A stretch of 24,204 nt of DNA from Hymenoscyphus infarciens. Lineage: Eukaryota > Ascomycota > Leotiomycetes > Helotiales > Helotiaceae. A program made the position numbers and the translations under genes. The stretch is from NCBI GenBank assembly GCA_001414345.1, contig LLCB01000540.1, positions 1 through 24,204 of the forward strand, in the 5' to 3' direction. The notes under the pieces were generated by a model. The model worked only from the letters and a program-made list of their open reading frames with translations. It was not told where the DNA came from and ran no database searches. Each line of letters begins with the position of its first letter. The first letter of the stretch is position 1. Shown piece after piece: positions 9,501 to 20,654 of this stretch.

Positions 9501-12500
9501 ACTCGCTGACAAGAGCACTCAGCTCTGGGTCAAGACCTTCTCGCGCCTTCTGTACGTATAACGCAGCTTCTCGGAATTGGTTTCGATGCAAAGCCAGAAT
9601 GGCACCGAAGAATGATCTATCCGGGGTATTTGCCTTCATAACAGTGAGGTAATCATCCATCAAGTCCCAGTGTCCTAATTGCCAAGCAGCTGTCGTAGCA
9701 AGAGGAGCAACTCTTCTCTTGATCTCCAACGTTGAAGTATGCCATTTCTCTTGTGCCAATGAGGCAAGTTGGTCCCACTCTCCCAGTGCGTGCAAACATC
9801 GCATCTTGCCCATAATGACATCAAAAGTATCTGCATGGTCGGGAAATTCTTGCTCGCGCTTCTTGTAGAACTCAAGAGCCTCCTCCCATCGCTCAAGCTT
9901 TTCGAACCAGGTTTCGCGCAAGGTTATGCCATCCTTAAAAGACTGGGCTTTGCGCAAAATACCGATAGCAGCGTCATATTGTTGCAGCTGGTTGTTGATC
10001 TGGATGAGTGCTTCGACAGCACCGCTGGATTGGTCTTGGATAAATTCCAGCTCTTTGTAATGTAATGCCTTAGCCCATGCATGACATCTGCCAGCTTCGC
10101 GTCCCAAAACGCGGATATCGATTGGTAGAGCCTTATCATCATGTTCCATAAATTCTGCAAGATTCAAAAGCACGCCGAGAAGGTCTGGGGTGACATGCGG
10201 GGATCGAATTGCAGTTTCAATATTCTGGATTAAATCATCCTAAGCAAAGTCAGTAGTTGTCAAAAGGCAGGTCAGCTTTTAAGGGTACTTACTTGATATT
10301 GCTCAAAAAGATCACTCCAGCATGACACAAATGCGGAATTGAACAACTCTCGCGCAAGAGGCGGATACACACTAGCAAGAGAAGCACACGCTCTAAGCGC
10401 ATGGTTTGGAGATTCTGTCAGGACAGTCAAACTGAACCTTCTCATCCACTCCTGCCAATCTTCCTTGGTCGACTTTCCAGTAGCGTCCCATGCGGCCTTG
10501 AGATGAACTGGATTGGAGTCGAGCTTCTTGTTTGAAGGGTCCTGAGCATTGTCATCGTTCTGGTACCGATATCGGTCATCCGCGTTAAGGTCTTGCGGCA
10601 GGACTTCTCCCTTCTGTAGCTTACTGACAAGAAGCTCGTAGTTTTGATGTTGGATTTGGTTGATAGTAAGTACCTTGTTGATCGTGCCAACAAAGTGGAG
10701 GTAATCCTTCCCAAGCTGGAAGATCAACGCGCAAAGTGTGTCCAAAGCTGCCACCCTCAATGAAGGATCGTTGCCACCTAGAACTCTTGCCAAAGGATGG
10801 ATGATCTTGGAGGCATAATCATTGAGGTTGACCTGCCGAGAAATCTTACCGATAGTCTCTATCGCGGATTTTCGAATGAATGAAACTTGCTGTGGCTTTT
10901 CGAAAACACCAACGACAACAGGAATGATCAAGTGCATGTACTCTTCCGCACTGGATCCAAAGATGAGGAAGGCGTGCAGAACACGCTCAGACGGTAGTCT
11001 TCTAATCGACACATCCTTTTCAAGCACCCCTAGCATAAGCGGTAAGAGGCCGGCAAGATATATCTTGAATTCGCCTTCCAAAGACCGTGAAATTGCTTCA
11101 ACCAATCCAAGTATATTAGCTTGCAAGGTGGGTGTGACATTCCAGTATTCTTGCAAGACAGTCACAATCTCGGGTAGGTAGTTTCTGATGTGCTGCTTAA
11201 CGATAGTGACCAAAATACTCAAGTTACTAAAGTAGGACTCGAGTCTGGCTGGTGGAGAGCTTCGGATGACGGCCAAGAAAGCGGGAATGATTTTGTTAAG
11301 GAAAGGAACACATTCCATGCTGAGCGTTCTGAAAATCTGCATGATTGCCTCCACAACAACGGCATGGTGCTGCACAAGTGACTGGTCCTTCAAAATCTGC
11401 AACAGAGCATTGATGACCACAGTTGGGAAATACTCTTTAGTCGAAGGCGTGAGGCCATCCATCATGAGCGATATATCGGTCGTTCGGTTTGATTCGAGGC
11501 GAAGTTGCATTTCTGGTGATCTTTCTTCAACTTGCTGATGCCTATAAGGATCTAAAGCACCAAGAATACCCATTAGTTTGATGGTTTCATGTCTGAGAGG
11601 GCCTCTTTGGGGTTCGCCGCGGATGATATTTTGCAGAATCTCAAGCAAAGATGGATAGTCCAAGTAAGGTCTGATGACATATCCAGAATTGCTAGCCAGC
11701 TGGCCGAGGGTTCGCAGAGCCGCCTCTCGCTTGGCCGATGAGCTTTGATCCTGTAGAGCTTCAATGATGATGGGCATCAACTTGTCAATATAAGGAATCA
11801 TATCCTCCCCGCCAACAGTGGCCAAATCACCAATTGCCTTGAGAATGGTAGCAGCGACAGCAGGATTAGGATCGCGTGCTTTCGGAAGCAGGACAGCGAT
11901 CATTGGGTCGACATATGGTTTGATCAGTCTCTGTGAATTTTGCACCAATAGACTGAGCAATTTCGCGCTCTCTTCCTTATTTCTAGCGACGTCTGAGAAC
12001 TCAAGCTCAGTAAGCATCTGAATGAGAACTTTTCGTAATGAAGGGATGACATATGCTGGATTAACATGAGTTAAACGACCAATGATTGCAATAGCAACTT
12101 CTCGAATAGCGAAAACTTCATCGTTGAGCGCGAAGAATAGTGTCCGGATGTTCTCGGCCTTTGCGAGATGTCGATCAAATCGTTCGTCGAGTGCAGCAAG
12201 AACCGTTCTTCGAATTCCAGGATCGGGATCCGCAACCCCAACCGTGAGCAGCTTTTCGATGACCTCACTAACAACCTGGATCGCATGGTAACTAGTCTGA
12301 TTGACGATGGGATCTCTAACATAGAGTTGACAACAGGTGAGAGCTGCAGCTTCCCGGATATCGGGGTTCTCGTCTTCCACATATTTGATGGCAACATCGC
12401 GGACGAACTCATTGAGAACATGGCCCGAAAAGTCGAAAGACCCAAGAGTGTTCAATGCAAGCTTGATTTCAGTTTGGCGATGCTCGTAAGCTTGTGGGTC

Positions 12501-14051
12501 TTTCGAATCCTTAGGGACAACCGGAGCCGCAGAGATACTATTTGGTGTTGGAGCTCCAAGGGGTCTGAAAGGCTCCCCGCAAAGTACTTTGCTCAACATA
12601 TCCAGAAGTCTCTCTTGTATGGTTGGCTTCACAGGCGGAATGTAAAATGCCATATCGACAAGAGCTTGGGTGAGTTTGGGGGTCAACTCGCAAGCAAATA
12701 TGGGGTCTAAAAGTGCCTCCATATATTTGCTTAAAGTTTGTCCCACAGCAACAGCCAATCTACTGATGCAGTCGAACACAGGATCAACTGTGCCACTTCG
12801 TCTTCTGTAAAATTATAAGCTTAATTTTTGTTTCAAGATCGCCAAAACTTACGATTTTAGACTCAACCCTTCCCTGACGTAAATCAAGACACCATCCAAG
12901 TATGGTGCAATTGCACTTTTCACTGCATTTGCAATATTTCCAATTGCCATGAATGCATCGTTCCGATCTTTGTCTTTCTTCAGCATCCCAGAAAGGAATA
13001 CCATAAATTTATGCAGGTAGGACCCCGCAAACTCCGTGGGCGAATAATTTGCCAGCTCTGGAATCAACATGACAACAGTCTTCCTGATTTGTGCATCCCT
13101 GTGGTCTTTGTGTCTAAACACAATTTCGCAGATATCTTGGTAGTGATCATGCATGAACATCCCTCCCTGATGAAGAAGCTCCTTTATAACAAGCAACGAG
13201 CCGTGGATGTATTCAACTGAGCCCTGTCGAACGCCTTGTACCGCTTCATCGTATATTTTCGCCTGCCACGTTGTGCGCATAGTCTGATCTCTCTCCCGTA
13301 TAATTTGGAAACAGGCACTGATAGCCTCCGCCGAAGTCGTTCGAATGAGATATCGTGGATCTCGTAGTCCAACCCATATTTGGTCGAAGATCAAGCCCAC
13401 AAATCCGTATACCAGCGTCGGGGCATTTTTTGCCAATTCTCTCAGGATGAGCACTGCTCCGTATCTCCGTTCCTCTACTCGATCAGATTGTAACCATTCC
13501 AATGCCGTCTTGATCTCCGCTTCAACGAGATCTGATATAATGGCTCCTCCAGGTCGGCATATTTTCCCAAGAGCCAATGCAGCCGGTTGCATAAGCACAA
13601 GGTCCTTCCCTCTCAAAACTGTTCGAAGTGATTGCGCAAATCGAGTGGTTTTCTGGGCAGCGTCGACGCCATCGAAATCGATAAGGGCATCGAGGGCGTG
13701 TATGCCACCGAGTCTATCGATGGGATCGTTCGCATGGGTGATCAGCTGGGTAATCCTCTGGTTTACAACATTATAGAATTCCAAGAAACGCTCTTGTGAT
13801 AAGTCTGCTGCCAGCATTATTAGCTGGCTGTCGCGTTATGAAGAGATATCTTCTGTCCGATCTTGATCTTACCTCTGGATGAAACAACTACCAATTCTCT
13901 CAGATCCTGGGCCGCTCTCTTTCTCAGATCATCGTTGGTCCTATTTCACCTTTGTGAGTGACTGTGAATGCCGCATGTGTGAAGATGACCATTACCTAGA
14001 GCGCAACTCGCTCACAATCCGATTTAGGGCGTCTTGCGCAGTTTGCGACAT
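6519..14051 (-). CDS. tor1: TOR serine/threonine kinase (target of rapamycin)
   Basis: Six exons read right to left: 14051-13996, 13940-13873, 13804-12853, 12804-10293, 10239-7009 and 6953-6519. They encode 2417 residues, the normal length for a fungal TOR. The introns (55, 68, 48, 53 and 55 bp) have GT donors and AG acceptors, and all joins keep frame. TOR is the PI3K-like kinase of TORC1/TORC2 that couples nutrients to growth. Residues 1 to about 1200 are HEAT repeats, followed by the FAT domain. The rapamycin-binding FRB domain (about 1870-1968) keeps the EEASR serine (1888) whose change gives rapamycin resistance in yeast, so sensitivity is predicted. The kinase domain shows Lys 2040 in [13 protein letters not shown], catalytic GDRHPSN (2190-2196) and DFG (2210-2212). 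The protein ends in the FATC sequence [11 protein letters not shown]. The start MSQTAQDAL was chosen because the first two exons restore the usual N-terminus. An intact single-copy gene is likely. Confidence 0.96.
13805..13872 (-). other. TOR intron 2 with tandem NAGNAG acceptor
   Basis: On the minus strand the donor is GTAAGATC and the 3' end reads GGCAGCAG. Either AG can be used in frame: the distal one (intron end 13805) gives SSRDLSQE, the proximal one (13808) inserts one Ala, SSRADLSQE. A CTAAT branch-like motif lies about 15 bases upstream of the acceptor. The distal site better matches the family pattern RELSQE. An ATG at 13817 inside this intron opens the long third-exon frame and could mislead gene predictors. 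Confidence 0.8.
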
Positions 14052-14345
14052 CTTGCGTCAAAGGGCTGGCCAACTTTCGCTCTGGCTCTACTGACCAAAC
14101 TCCATATTCAACCATAAATGCGCCGCAGGCGTTGTGATTGTAGAAAAGTATTTTGGTGTTGTATGTTCAAGGCTGGGAGTCTGGAGCAACACTGGGCTGG
14201 CGGGAGGTGAATAGCTGAACGGAAATCGCGCTAGTGCGATAGGCTTTCTTATCGGCTCCCTCAGGCTCACCTGCACCTCAAGTAGCAACAACTTCCTCTC
14301 CAAGGCACAATCACCAATAAACATTACTTTCAATAGCACGCAACC
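14052..14345. promoter_or_regulatory. Shared divergent promoter region of TOR and rtf2
   Basis: The TOR and rtf2 start codons point away from each other across 294 bases, which must hold both promoters and 5' leaders. Visible items are a small inverted repeat ATCGC/GCGAT (14225-14240), GATA (14238-14241) and its complement TATC nearby (14250-14253), and a CA-rich leader before the rtf2 ATG. No TATA box stands out on either side. Co-regulation is possible but not shown. Confidence 0.6.
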
Positions 14346-15308
14346 ATGGGCAACGATGGAGGCAGTATCCCAACTCGACGAGAGCTCGTTAAAAACGCAG
14401 CGCGCGCATTAAACAACACAGAAGTAAAAGCCAACCTCGAAGAAAAACTCGGGCACGCCTGGTCCTACTGCCCTCTCTCGAACCGCCCCCTCGCCACACC
14501 CATAGTCTCCGACAGCGCAGGAATACTCTACAATAAAGACGCCATACTCGAACAGCTTCTGCCAAAAGACCCAGATACCCCCGCTTCCGTCATAAAAGAG
14601 AAAGAAGACATTTTACAAGGCAGGGTGAAGGGTCTACGGGATATCGTGGAGGTCAAGTTCACTATTTCGAGAGAAGATAAGGCGGAGAGGAAGATTTGTC
14701 CTATTACTAGTAAGGAGCTGGGTCCGAAGACGAAGTCTGTGTACCTTGTGCCATGTGGTCATGCGTTTTCAGAAGTTGCGATACGGGAGGTGGCGGGGGA
14801 ATCTTGTGTGGAGTGCAATGAGCCTTACAAGCCTGAAGATGTCATATTCATCTTGCCAGTTGCGAAGGAAGAAATTTCGAAGTTGACAGCTAGGGCGAGT
14901 AAGCTGAAAGAAGCCGGGCTCACACATTCTCTGAAGAAGGCACCAGGATCGAAGAAGAGGAAGAAGAATGCTGGAGTCGAAGCCAAAGCCGAAGCTACAT
15001 CCACAGCCACGAACCACCGTTTGAGCGTCCCAAAAGCGGAGTCAAAACTTGTCGAGAATGCGACGACTGGCTCGAGGAGCGGAACGGGTACGCCTACTTC
15101 CAATGGGCTATCAAATGGAATCAAAAACGCAGCAACCGCTTCATTAACAGCCAAAGTACTCGATGAGCAAGAAGAACGCAACAAACGACGAAAGCTCGGG
15201 TTAAATGACAATTTGAAATCCCTCTTTTCAAGCGGAGGTTACAGTGCGCAAACACACAAGAGCGGAGATTTCATGACGAGAGGTTTCTCGATACCAAAAA
15301 AGAAGTAG
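14346..15308 (+). CDS. rtf2: Replication termination factor 2 (Rtf2) family protein
   Basis: This is a single exon of 320 residues, with the start in a strong context (CAACCATGG). The N-terminus MGNDGGSIPTRRELVK is typical of Rtf2. CPLSNRPL (from residue 42) and a RING-like cluster made of Cys118, Cys137, His139, Cys154 and Cys157 (CPIT, PCGHAF, CVEC) form the Rtf2 zinc-finger region. It resembles a U-box/RING with some zinc ligands absent, as is usual for the family. The C-terminal half is lysine-rich (KKRKK near 203) and probably disordered, with nuclear-localisation character. In fission yeast Rtf2 stabilises paused replication forks at the RTS1 barrier and acts with PCNA; it has also been linked to splicing. 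Length and domain order are normal. The gene is divergent from TOR. Confidence 0.92.
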   Translation: MGNDGGSIPTRRELVKNAARALNNTEVKANLEEKLGHAWSYCPLSNRPLATPIVSDSAGILYNKDAILEQLLPKDPDTPASVIKEKEDILQGRVKGLRDIVEVKFTISREDKAERKICPITSKELGPKTKSVYLVPCGHAFSEVAIREVAGESCVECNEPYKPEDVIFILPVAKEEISKLTARASKLKEAGLTHSLKKAPGSKKRKKNAGVEAKAEATSTATNHRLSVPKAESKLVENATTGSRSGTGTPTSNGLSNGIKNAATASLTAKVLDEQEERNKRRKLGLNDNLKSLFSSGGYSAQTHKSGDFMTRGFSIPKKK

Positions 15309-16318
15309 AACGAGGATTCAGGGTCAGGGTACGACATTTGGAACGAAGACAGGAGGGCGGGCATCCAGCGAGGCGTTCAGGTGTAGTTCGGAATTCAAGA
15401 TACCATTTCTTACCTGCTTGACAAAAATCTGAAGTATTAGCTCCTCTGTGTTCTTCCGTGACCGAAGATCAGGTCAGAATGCATGCAGAGCGAGCTAAAG
15501 TGACCGACCCTCCAGAATTGAAAAGGTGGGCTGCAACATAAATATGTACTAGTAGTCTCCTGTGCGTCTCGGGGTCGTTCTTTTCTTCTCGGCCACAAAC
15601 CTCCAGGTCCACTCGAAGTCGAAGTTGAAGTCGTTCCTTCCCTATCTAATAAACTCGAAGTCGCACTTACCTCGACAATAGCCAGAAGGGAAGGTACGGG
15701 TGATCTGCCTCTCCCCCATAATTGCCAGACGGAATGCAGGGGAGAGCGTCCAGTTTTCACTTTCATTCTCCCAGCCAAAACCTCTAAGTCACATGGAAAA
15801 CATGTTTCATGTTTTAAAGGTATTTTGATTTATCAATTCAGCTAAAACTAAACGGCGGGTAAAGTGTTCGTGGCTCTCGAATTACAAAGGAATACTCTGC
15901 AATACTGGCCACCCAATCAATACCCGAAAAGTTTTAATTTAAAGCCAAATATTCTTTCTCGCTCTCTACTTTCCCTATTTTGTTTCCCCTCCCATGATCG
16001 CCAAATGTCATAACCATCATCAAATCCAGGGGCAAGGAGAGAAAAAATGAGACTTTCTTCTGTTTTGGTGAACCCACGCAAATGCCCCTTTAGGGTATGT
16101 AAAAAAGCCAGAAATCAAAAAGCATCGCTCCGGATCCTCTATTATGTAGAGAGAGGCAAGCAAACAAACGCTCTGTTCCATTTTTCGAGAAAATTAAAGA
16201 GAGCCTCGTCATGGGGTAAGGAAAACCGTAATGCTAACGCCAAATGCTCCGCCTAAACAAACACGGAAATTTCCCGTCCCAAACCAATTGCTTTTAATTC
16301 CCATTCAAGTCGTAAATT
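15309..16318. other. Convergent 3' region between rtf2 and the BTB-like gene, no supported gene
   Basis: About 1 kb lies between two stop codons facing each other. Open stretches at 15437-15778 (-) and 16047-16256 (+) are short and show no domain; the first begins at TTG. A compact inverted repeat, AAAACATG-TTT-CATGTTTT, sits at 15797-15815 and could act in 3' end formation or be chance. The region should contain both 3' untranslated regions. Confidence 0.55.
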
Positions 16319-18690
16319 CTAGTTTGCTGGGTTGGGAAGAACGTAATCGACCCAGGTTCGAGTCAACTTAGGTGTTGACTCGATGGTGCCATGTGCCTCA
16401 ACAGATTCTTGCCATCCTACTGCCTCCCAAGCCTTGTGGTTTGCCTTGCGTTCCGCGGTAGAAACATGGGGATTACCATGTACCTTCAATCTGCGCTTCT
16501 CTCGCTCCTCGACAACAGCGTACATAACCTTTTGCTTAAGAGCGGTTGTTGGCCATCCTTGAGCGTTGCCCAAGTGAGACGACTCCAATACATATTTCAG
16601 CAAATGGAACGGCATGTTGATCAATGCCTTCGACAGGGTGGCAAGATCAGAGTTGTTACTGGGAGGTTTGACAAGTGTACTCTCTTCAGTAGGATGATCA
16701 CCAAATTTAATCAGACTGAGTCGTGGGTTAGGGGCGGTAGTAGGGCGAACTGCTGGGACCTCGGGGAGTCGACGAACGTGTACAAAGTCACCGACAGAAA
16801 CGTCGAGTTCGAAGTTTGGTGTGATGTTTGGAATGATCCAGGACAAGCATTTACTGACAAGGATGTTGACAACAGGACCGTAGGTACTTGGACAACGACC
16901 ATTATCCGCAGGAGGTTGGAGATTCCATTGGGAATCAAGCCCGCCATCAATTGAAAATTCAAGAGCCTTCTCAAGCGTAGACATGTTGATGGTGTGGCTT
17001 GCGATCTCGATACCGCGCTGGGTGACTGGGGGCATTTGAAGGAGAACCCCAGCAGCAGCATAGCCGAGAGCAAGATCAAAACGATCAGTCGGAGTGCCTG
17101 CCATTGAGGGAGAGATCTGGGTGTTGGGCAAGAGGTTGATGGATGCTAGAGCGCCAAGGTCCAGAAGAGGCCCACCATACAGGCGTTGCATGGCCATCCA
17201 GAACGCGTCAGATCGTAGGTATCGATCATCGGTCTCAATAAGCAATGTTCTCATAGCTACGCCATCATTGTTCGTGTTTTGAGCTGCCATGCGAGCCTTG
17301 AGTCCAGGGCTTCGGGCAAACATAAGATTGTGACCGGGAATGCGAACTGGAGGAGCGCGGTCATCGGAGTAGCGCAATTCGAGGGTCAAGTCAGCGTATT
17401 GCGGATCAGCGAACTGGGCTTGGAGGTAGCTGACGAGGCCATCGAGATGGTCGATTGGCATTGGTGGCTGGCTGGGTTGTTGAGGGAAGCCGTTTTGACT
17501 TGGGGTCACAGCTTGAGAATTTGTGCGAGGCTTTGGACGAGGCTGATTGTACAAACGGACCTCATCAATGTGACCATTGCTGCCGTTAGAGATAACTGCC
17601 GTAGGATATTGGCTGTAAAAGGCCGGTCCATTCTCCTGATCATTCTGCGCCGAAGATTGCGAGCCGTGGAAGCTGTGAGGGGTTGAGGGGTCAAATGAGT
17701 TGTAGCGTTGATGTTCAAATCCAGGTGGTGGCATGTAACCACCCTCTGGGGCGAAGCCTGCCATTTGTCGACGTGCGAAGCTATCAACACCAGGACCATG
17801 GTTCATCATGCCATCGGGGCGCGGGAAGTATCCAGGAGGAGGTGGTGGTCCCATGGGCGAGAAGCCGTTTGGCATTTGGGGATGACCTCCGTTCGATGGT
17901 GGTGGGCCGCGCTGAGGACCGTGGGATGGTTGGGGATACGGGTATGAAGGTAAGTTGCCCGCAGAGTGAGGGGGAGCTGGGGACGAGTTGTTCGATTCGG
18001 GATATCCTCCAAATCGCAAGCTCGAAGCACTTGGATGCGCGTGGTGCATTGGGTGTTGCGCGGGATGGAAGTTCGGTGGGGGTGGCATATTGCCCTGGTC
18101 GACGGTCATATTCGCTGGATATTGACTTTGGCTAGAGGGGACGAAGGCAGGAGGCATCTGGTAGGTAGATCGAGAGGCCGACGATGGTGCTTCAGAAGGT
18201 GCGGATTGTGGGGTGGGTTGAGGTTCTTCTGTGAGGGGCGTAGAGCATGAGCATTGGAAGTCGCAAAAAAAGATAATGGGGAAAAGAGGCGGCCGAGCAT
18301 ACCTGATGATGGTGATTCCTCCACAGTGACCTCCTTCTCCTCGTTGGCAGGCTCCGTTGCCTCTTCGATGGTGCTGAATAGGTCGTCTGCGTCGTCGATG
18401 GGTTCTATTTCCGATGTTGGCGAGGTTGGAGATACCTGCAATGGCGATGGCGCTCCGTTTTCAGAAGTGCCATTCGCCACGGCTGGCTCTAGAATGGGCG
18501 AAGGTGAGGCAGGAATTTCTTCCACCGCTGGGTTCGCTGCGGCAGCTTGCTCCTCTTGGGCTCTTGCAGCATGTGCGGCCTGCTGCTTCTGACGCTTTTG
18601 CACATAGGCTAAAGGAATCGCAGGGACGATGGTCTTTGGTCGCAGTTTATTTTGCTGCAGAGCTCTTGCGGGAGCAGTCATGGGCGCCAT
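16319..18690 (-). CDS. Conserved-looking proline-rich protein with a BTB/POZ-like segment
   Basis: Two exons (18690-18303 and 18228-16319) give 765 residues. The 74-bp intron starts GTATGC and ends CACAG, and joining rebuilds a Glu codon in phase. The ATG at 18690 (MAPMTAPARAL) is chosen because the longer frame to 18756 begins at TTG. Residues 1-150 are Ala/Glu-rich. About 155-385 is rich in Pro, Gly, His, Ser and Gln and probably disordered. About 389-493 resembles a divergent BTB/POZ fold: hydrophobic start LDGLVSYLQAQF, then YADLTLEL and VRIPGHNLMFARSPGLKARM, which parallels the SDVTL and xxAHKxxLxxRSxxF pattern. A folded C-terminal region ends in TWVDYVLPNPAN. BTB domains mediate dimerisation or recruit cullin-3; no kelch, zinc finger or ankyrin partner is visible, so the role is unknown. 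Confidence 0.8.
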
Positions 18691-19851
18691 TTTCGATGGA
18701 AGCAAACTCTCTCGCAGCTGCTGGGTTGGTGGTTGATGGATACTTGACGTCCCCAAGATTCAACGATGACCAATTCACAGGTCATGGAGCATCTGGGGAG
18801 TCTTTGGGATATAGCGGTGGCTTGGAATCGTGAAATTCGGAAGACAATCGGTTTGAGGTCCCCGCCCTAGAAAATGTTTGGTCAGGGCTCTCAACTTTCA
18901 CTGCACGTGATGTTATGTCAGCTTGATTTTCTCCTCTTCAGCTGTAGTTAGCGACACATTAAATTGCTTGTCTTTTTTGAAGAGGCTTTATATGTACATT
19001 TCTTCAGGCGAAATTTCTCCTGAGATCGAAGTGATCATAGGACTGGACAAGCCATCAAACCTGACTTGTTTTTCTTTCTCCGTTTGCGGAAGCACCTCCG
19101 CATCAAGCAGAAAAATGAAACATCATCGGATTCTGTTTTCGGAATTTTAACTTCCACGAAATCATCCTAGTCTTCAGTTCGTAAATCTGTATAGGACCTC
19201 TTGAGACTGGTAGCAGTTGTATACGCTTTTTTATATCTTCGAGTTTCCATGGCATCAGTTGAAACTTCTCACTTTGGGGATTCTTCGTCGTTGATTGGAT
19301 CCAAATGGCTCATATTTGGAATTGTTTTTCAAGAAATGCTGGGAAAAAATACGATTACTTTCTTCTCCCCTTTTATCACAGGCATCACCAGGGGCTGCAG
19401 GAATTCGTCACTAGAATCCCCTGGGCGCTTTCCCTTTTACAATTGTCCCAATACTTCTAGGAGAATCAAGTTGATGAAAAGTCAATTATTCTAGTCGTTT
19501 ACGAGAATTGAGTTTCCGAGTCTATGTTGAATAATCGAGGAGGAGAGTAGCGGTATCGACTCTTGGTCAGACACGAATTCCTGCAAACTCTGGTGAATTG
19601 CGCGAAGCAAGTCTTACGTTGAACAATTTCCATGTCTCTTATTTCCACTTTAAACTACAATCGCCACTTGAGAAACCCATAGAACACAAATTTTCGCCAA
19701 ATGCAAATCCCTTTCTCAAACCAAAGTTCGCTCAACAAAATCATACACTCATACAAGCAGAAAAGAAACAAGAATACAACATCAAGTCAGGTTATCCTGC
19801 CAAAGTCACTCTCTTTCCATTTCTTTCCCAGCCCTAACATAATTTCTCCAT
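18691..19851. other. Intergenic region of about 1.16 kb, no supported gene
   Basis: This region lies upstream of the BTB-like gene and downstream of the decayed Q/N-rich gene, so it should hold the promoter and leader of the former. Composition is normal, without RIP-like bias. Small open stretches at 18923-19150 and 19201-19494 (+) show no motif; the latter starts at TTG. I see no tRNA-like fold or repeat. Confidence 0.5.
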
Positions 19852-20654
19852 CTACGAGTGCCAGGTAGACTTAGCATCAGAAGTGTGGAAATCAATGTAA
19901 TCCCCGACTTGTCCAGTAGCAACAAGTGCTGCAACAATAAGTTGGTGATCAGTAACCAAGCCACTCGAGTTTCTATTTTACTAGTTAGCTTTGCTTCCAC
20001 AAATTTATGTCATGGGATATCAGACCGATCAAGTCCAATAGCGATAGCAGTTCCGAAAGAAGACTCTGGGTCGGGGTTGTTGATGATGTTCTGGATCCTG
20101 CTCGAGGTGGTATCTTGGGAGGTGGTAGTGCTTGTAGAGTGATCATTGTTGGTTGTAGTTGGGTGGTCATAATTTGTTGTTGGTGGTGCTACGACAATTG
20201 TTGGCTTGATGACTTGGGGAACTACGACGGTTGGTGCTGTGTTTGCGGGTTTGTTGTTATTATTCTTTTGGTTTTGTTGGTTTTGTTGATCTTGCTGTTG
20301 TTGCTGCTGCTGTTGCGCCTTTTTCAACGCATCTTGGTCTTGTTGTGGAGTCTGACTCGGCTGACTTGGCTTTGGTTGACTCTAGTTCTGTTGACTTGGT
20401 GAGTTTTGGTTGTTCTTCTTGGGTTGAGCTTTTTGACTTGGCTGAGGGTTCTTTGGGTTTTGCTGGTTGGGATTGGGTTGACTTTGTCTTGAGTGCAAAT
20501 TCCCCGTCGTGACCGAAATAAGGATAGCGCGCTGCTGATCAGCATCATGTTCGTCCTTGAGAATCTACTGTGCGATTCCCTTGATGGATTGTCTTTTATC
20601 GTCACTTCTGGTGTTACACAATGCTGTTGTGATGATCCTACGAAATCGCTTCTT
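19852..20654 (-). pseudogene. Decayed Q/N-rich protein gene with in-frame stops
   Basis: Read on the minus strand from 20654, one frame has coding-like content throughout. It encodes a short normal segment (ending GIAQ before the first stop), then Q/N/P/S-rich sequence, a run of eight glutamines (about 20280-20315), an N-rich run and a Thr/Ser/Pro-rich stretch. It is broken by TAG at 20567-20565 (after CAG), TAG at 20384-20382 (after CAGAAC) and TGA at 20012-20010. The first two would be CAG before a C-to-T change and the last may have been TGG, the changes RIP makes. A likely last exon at 19972-19852, behind a CTAAC branch motif and an AATAG acceptor, ends in DYIDFHTSDAKSTWHS. The 5' end runs into the AT-rich block. 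No family is recognised; an unusual intron arrangement is the alternative. Confidence 0.55.

Noticed and set aside
13817..13817. ATG at 13817 as the TOR start codon
   Set aside because: It lies inside intron 2. Two upstream exons with good splice sites restore the standard N-terminus beginning at 14051.
15437..15778. Minus-strand open frame between rtf2 and the BTB-like gene
   Set aside because: It begins at TTG, has no motif, and the region is explained as 3' flanks of convergent genes.
18106..18756. Start of the BTB-like gene at 18756
   Set aside because: The codon there is TTG. The first ATG in the frame is at 18690 and is followed by coding-like sequence.
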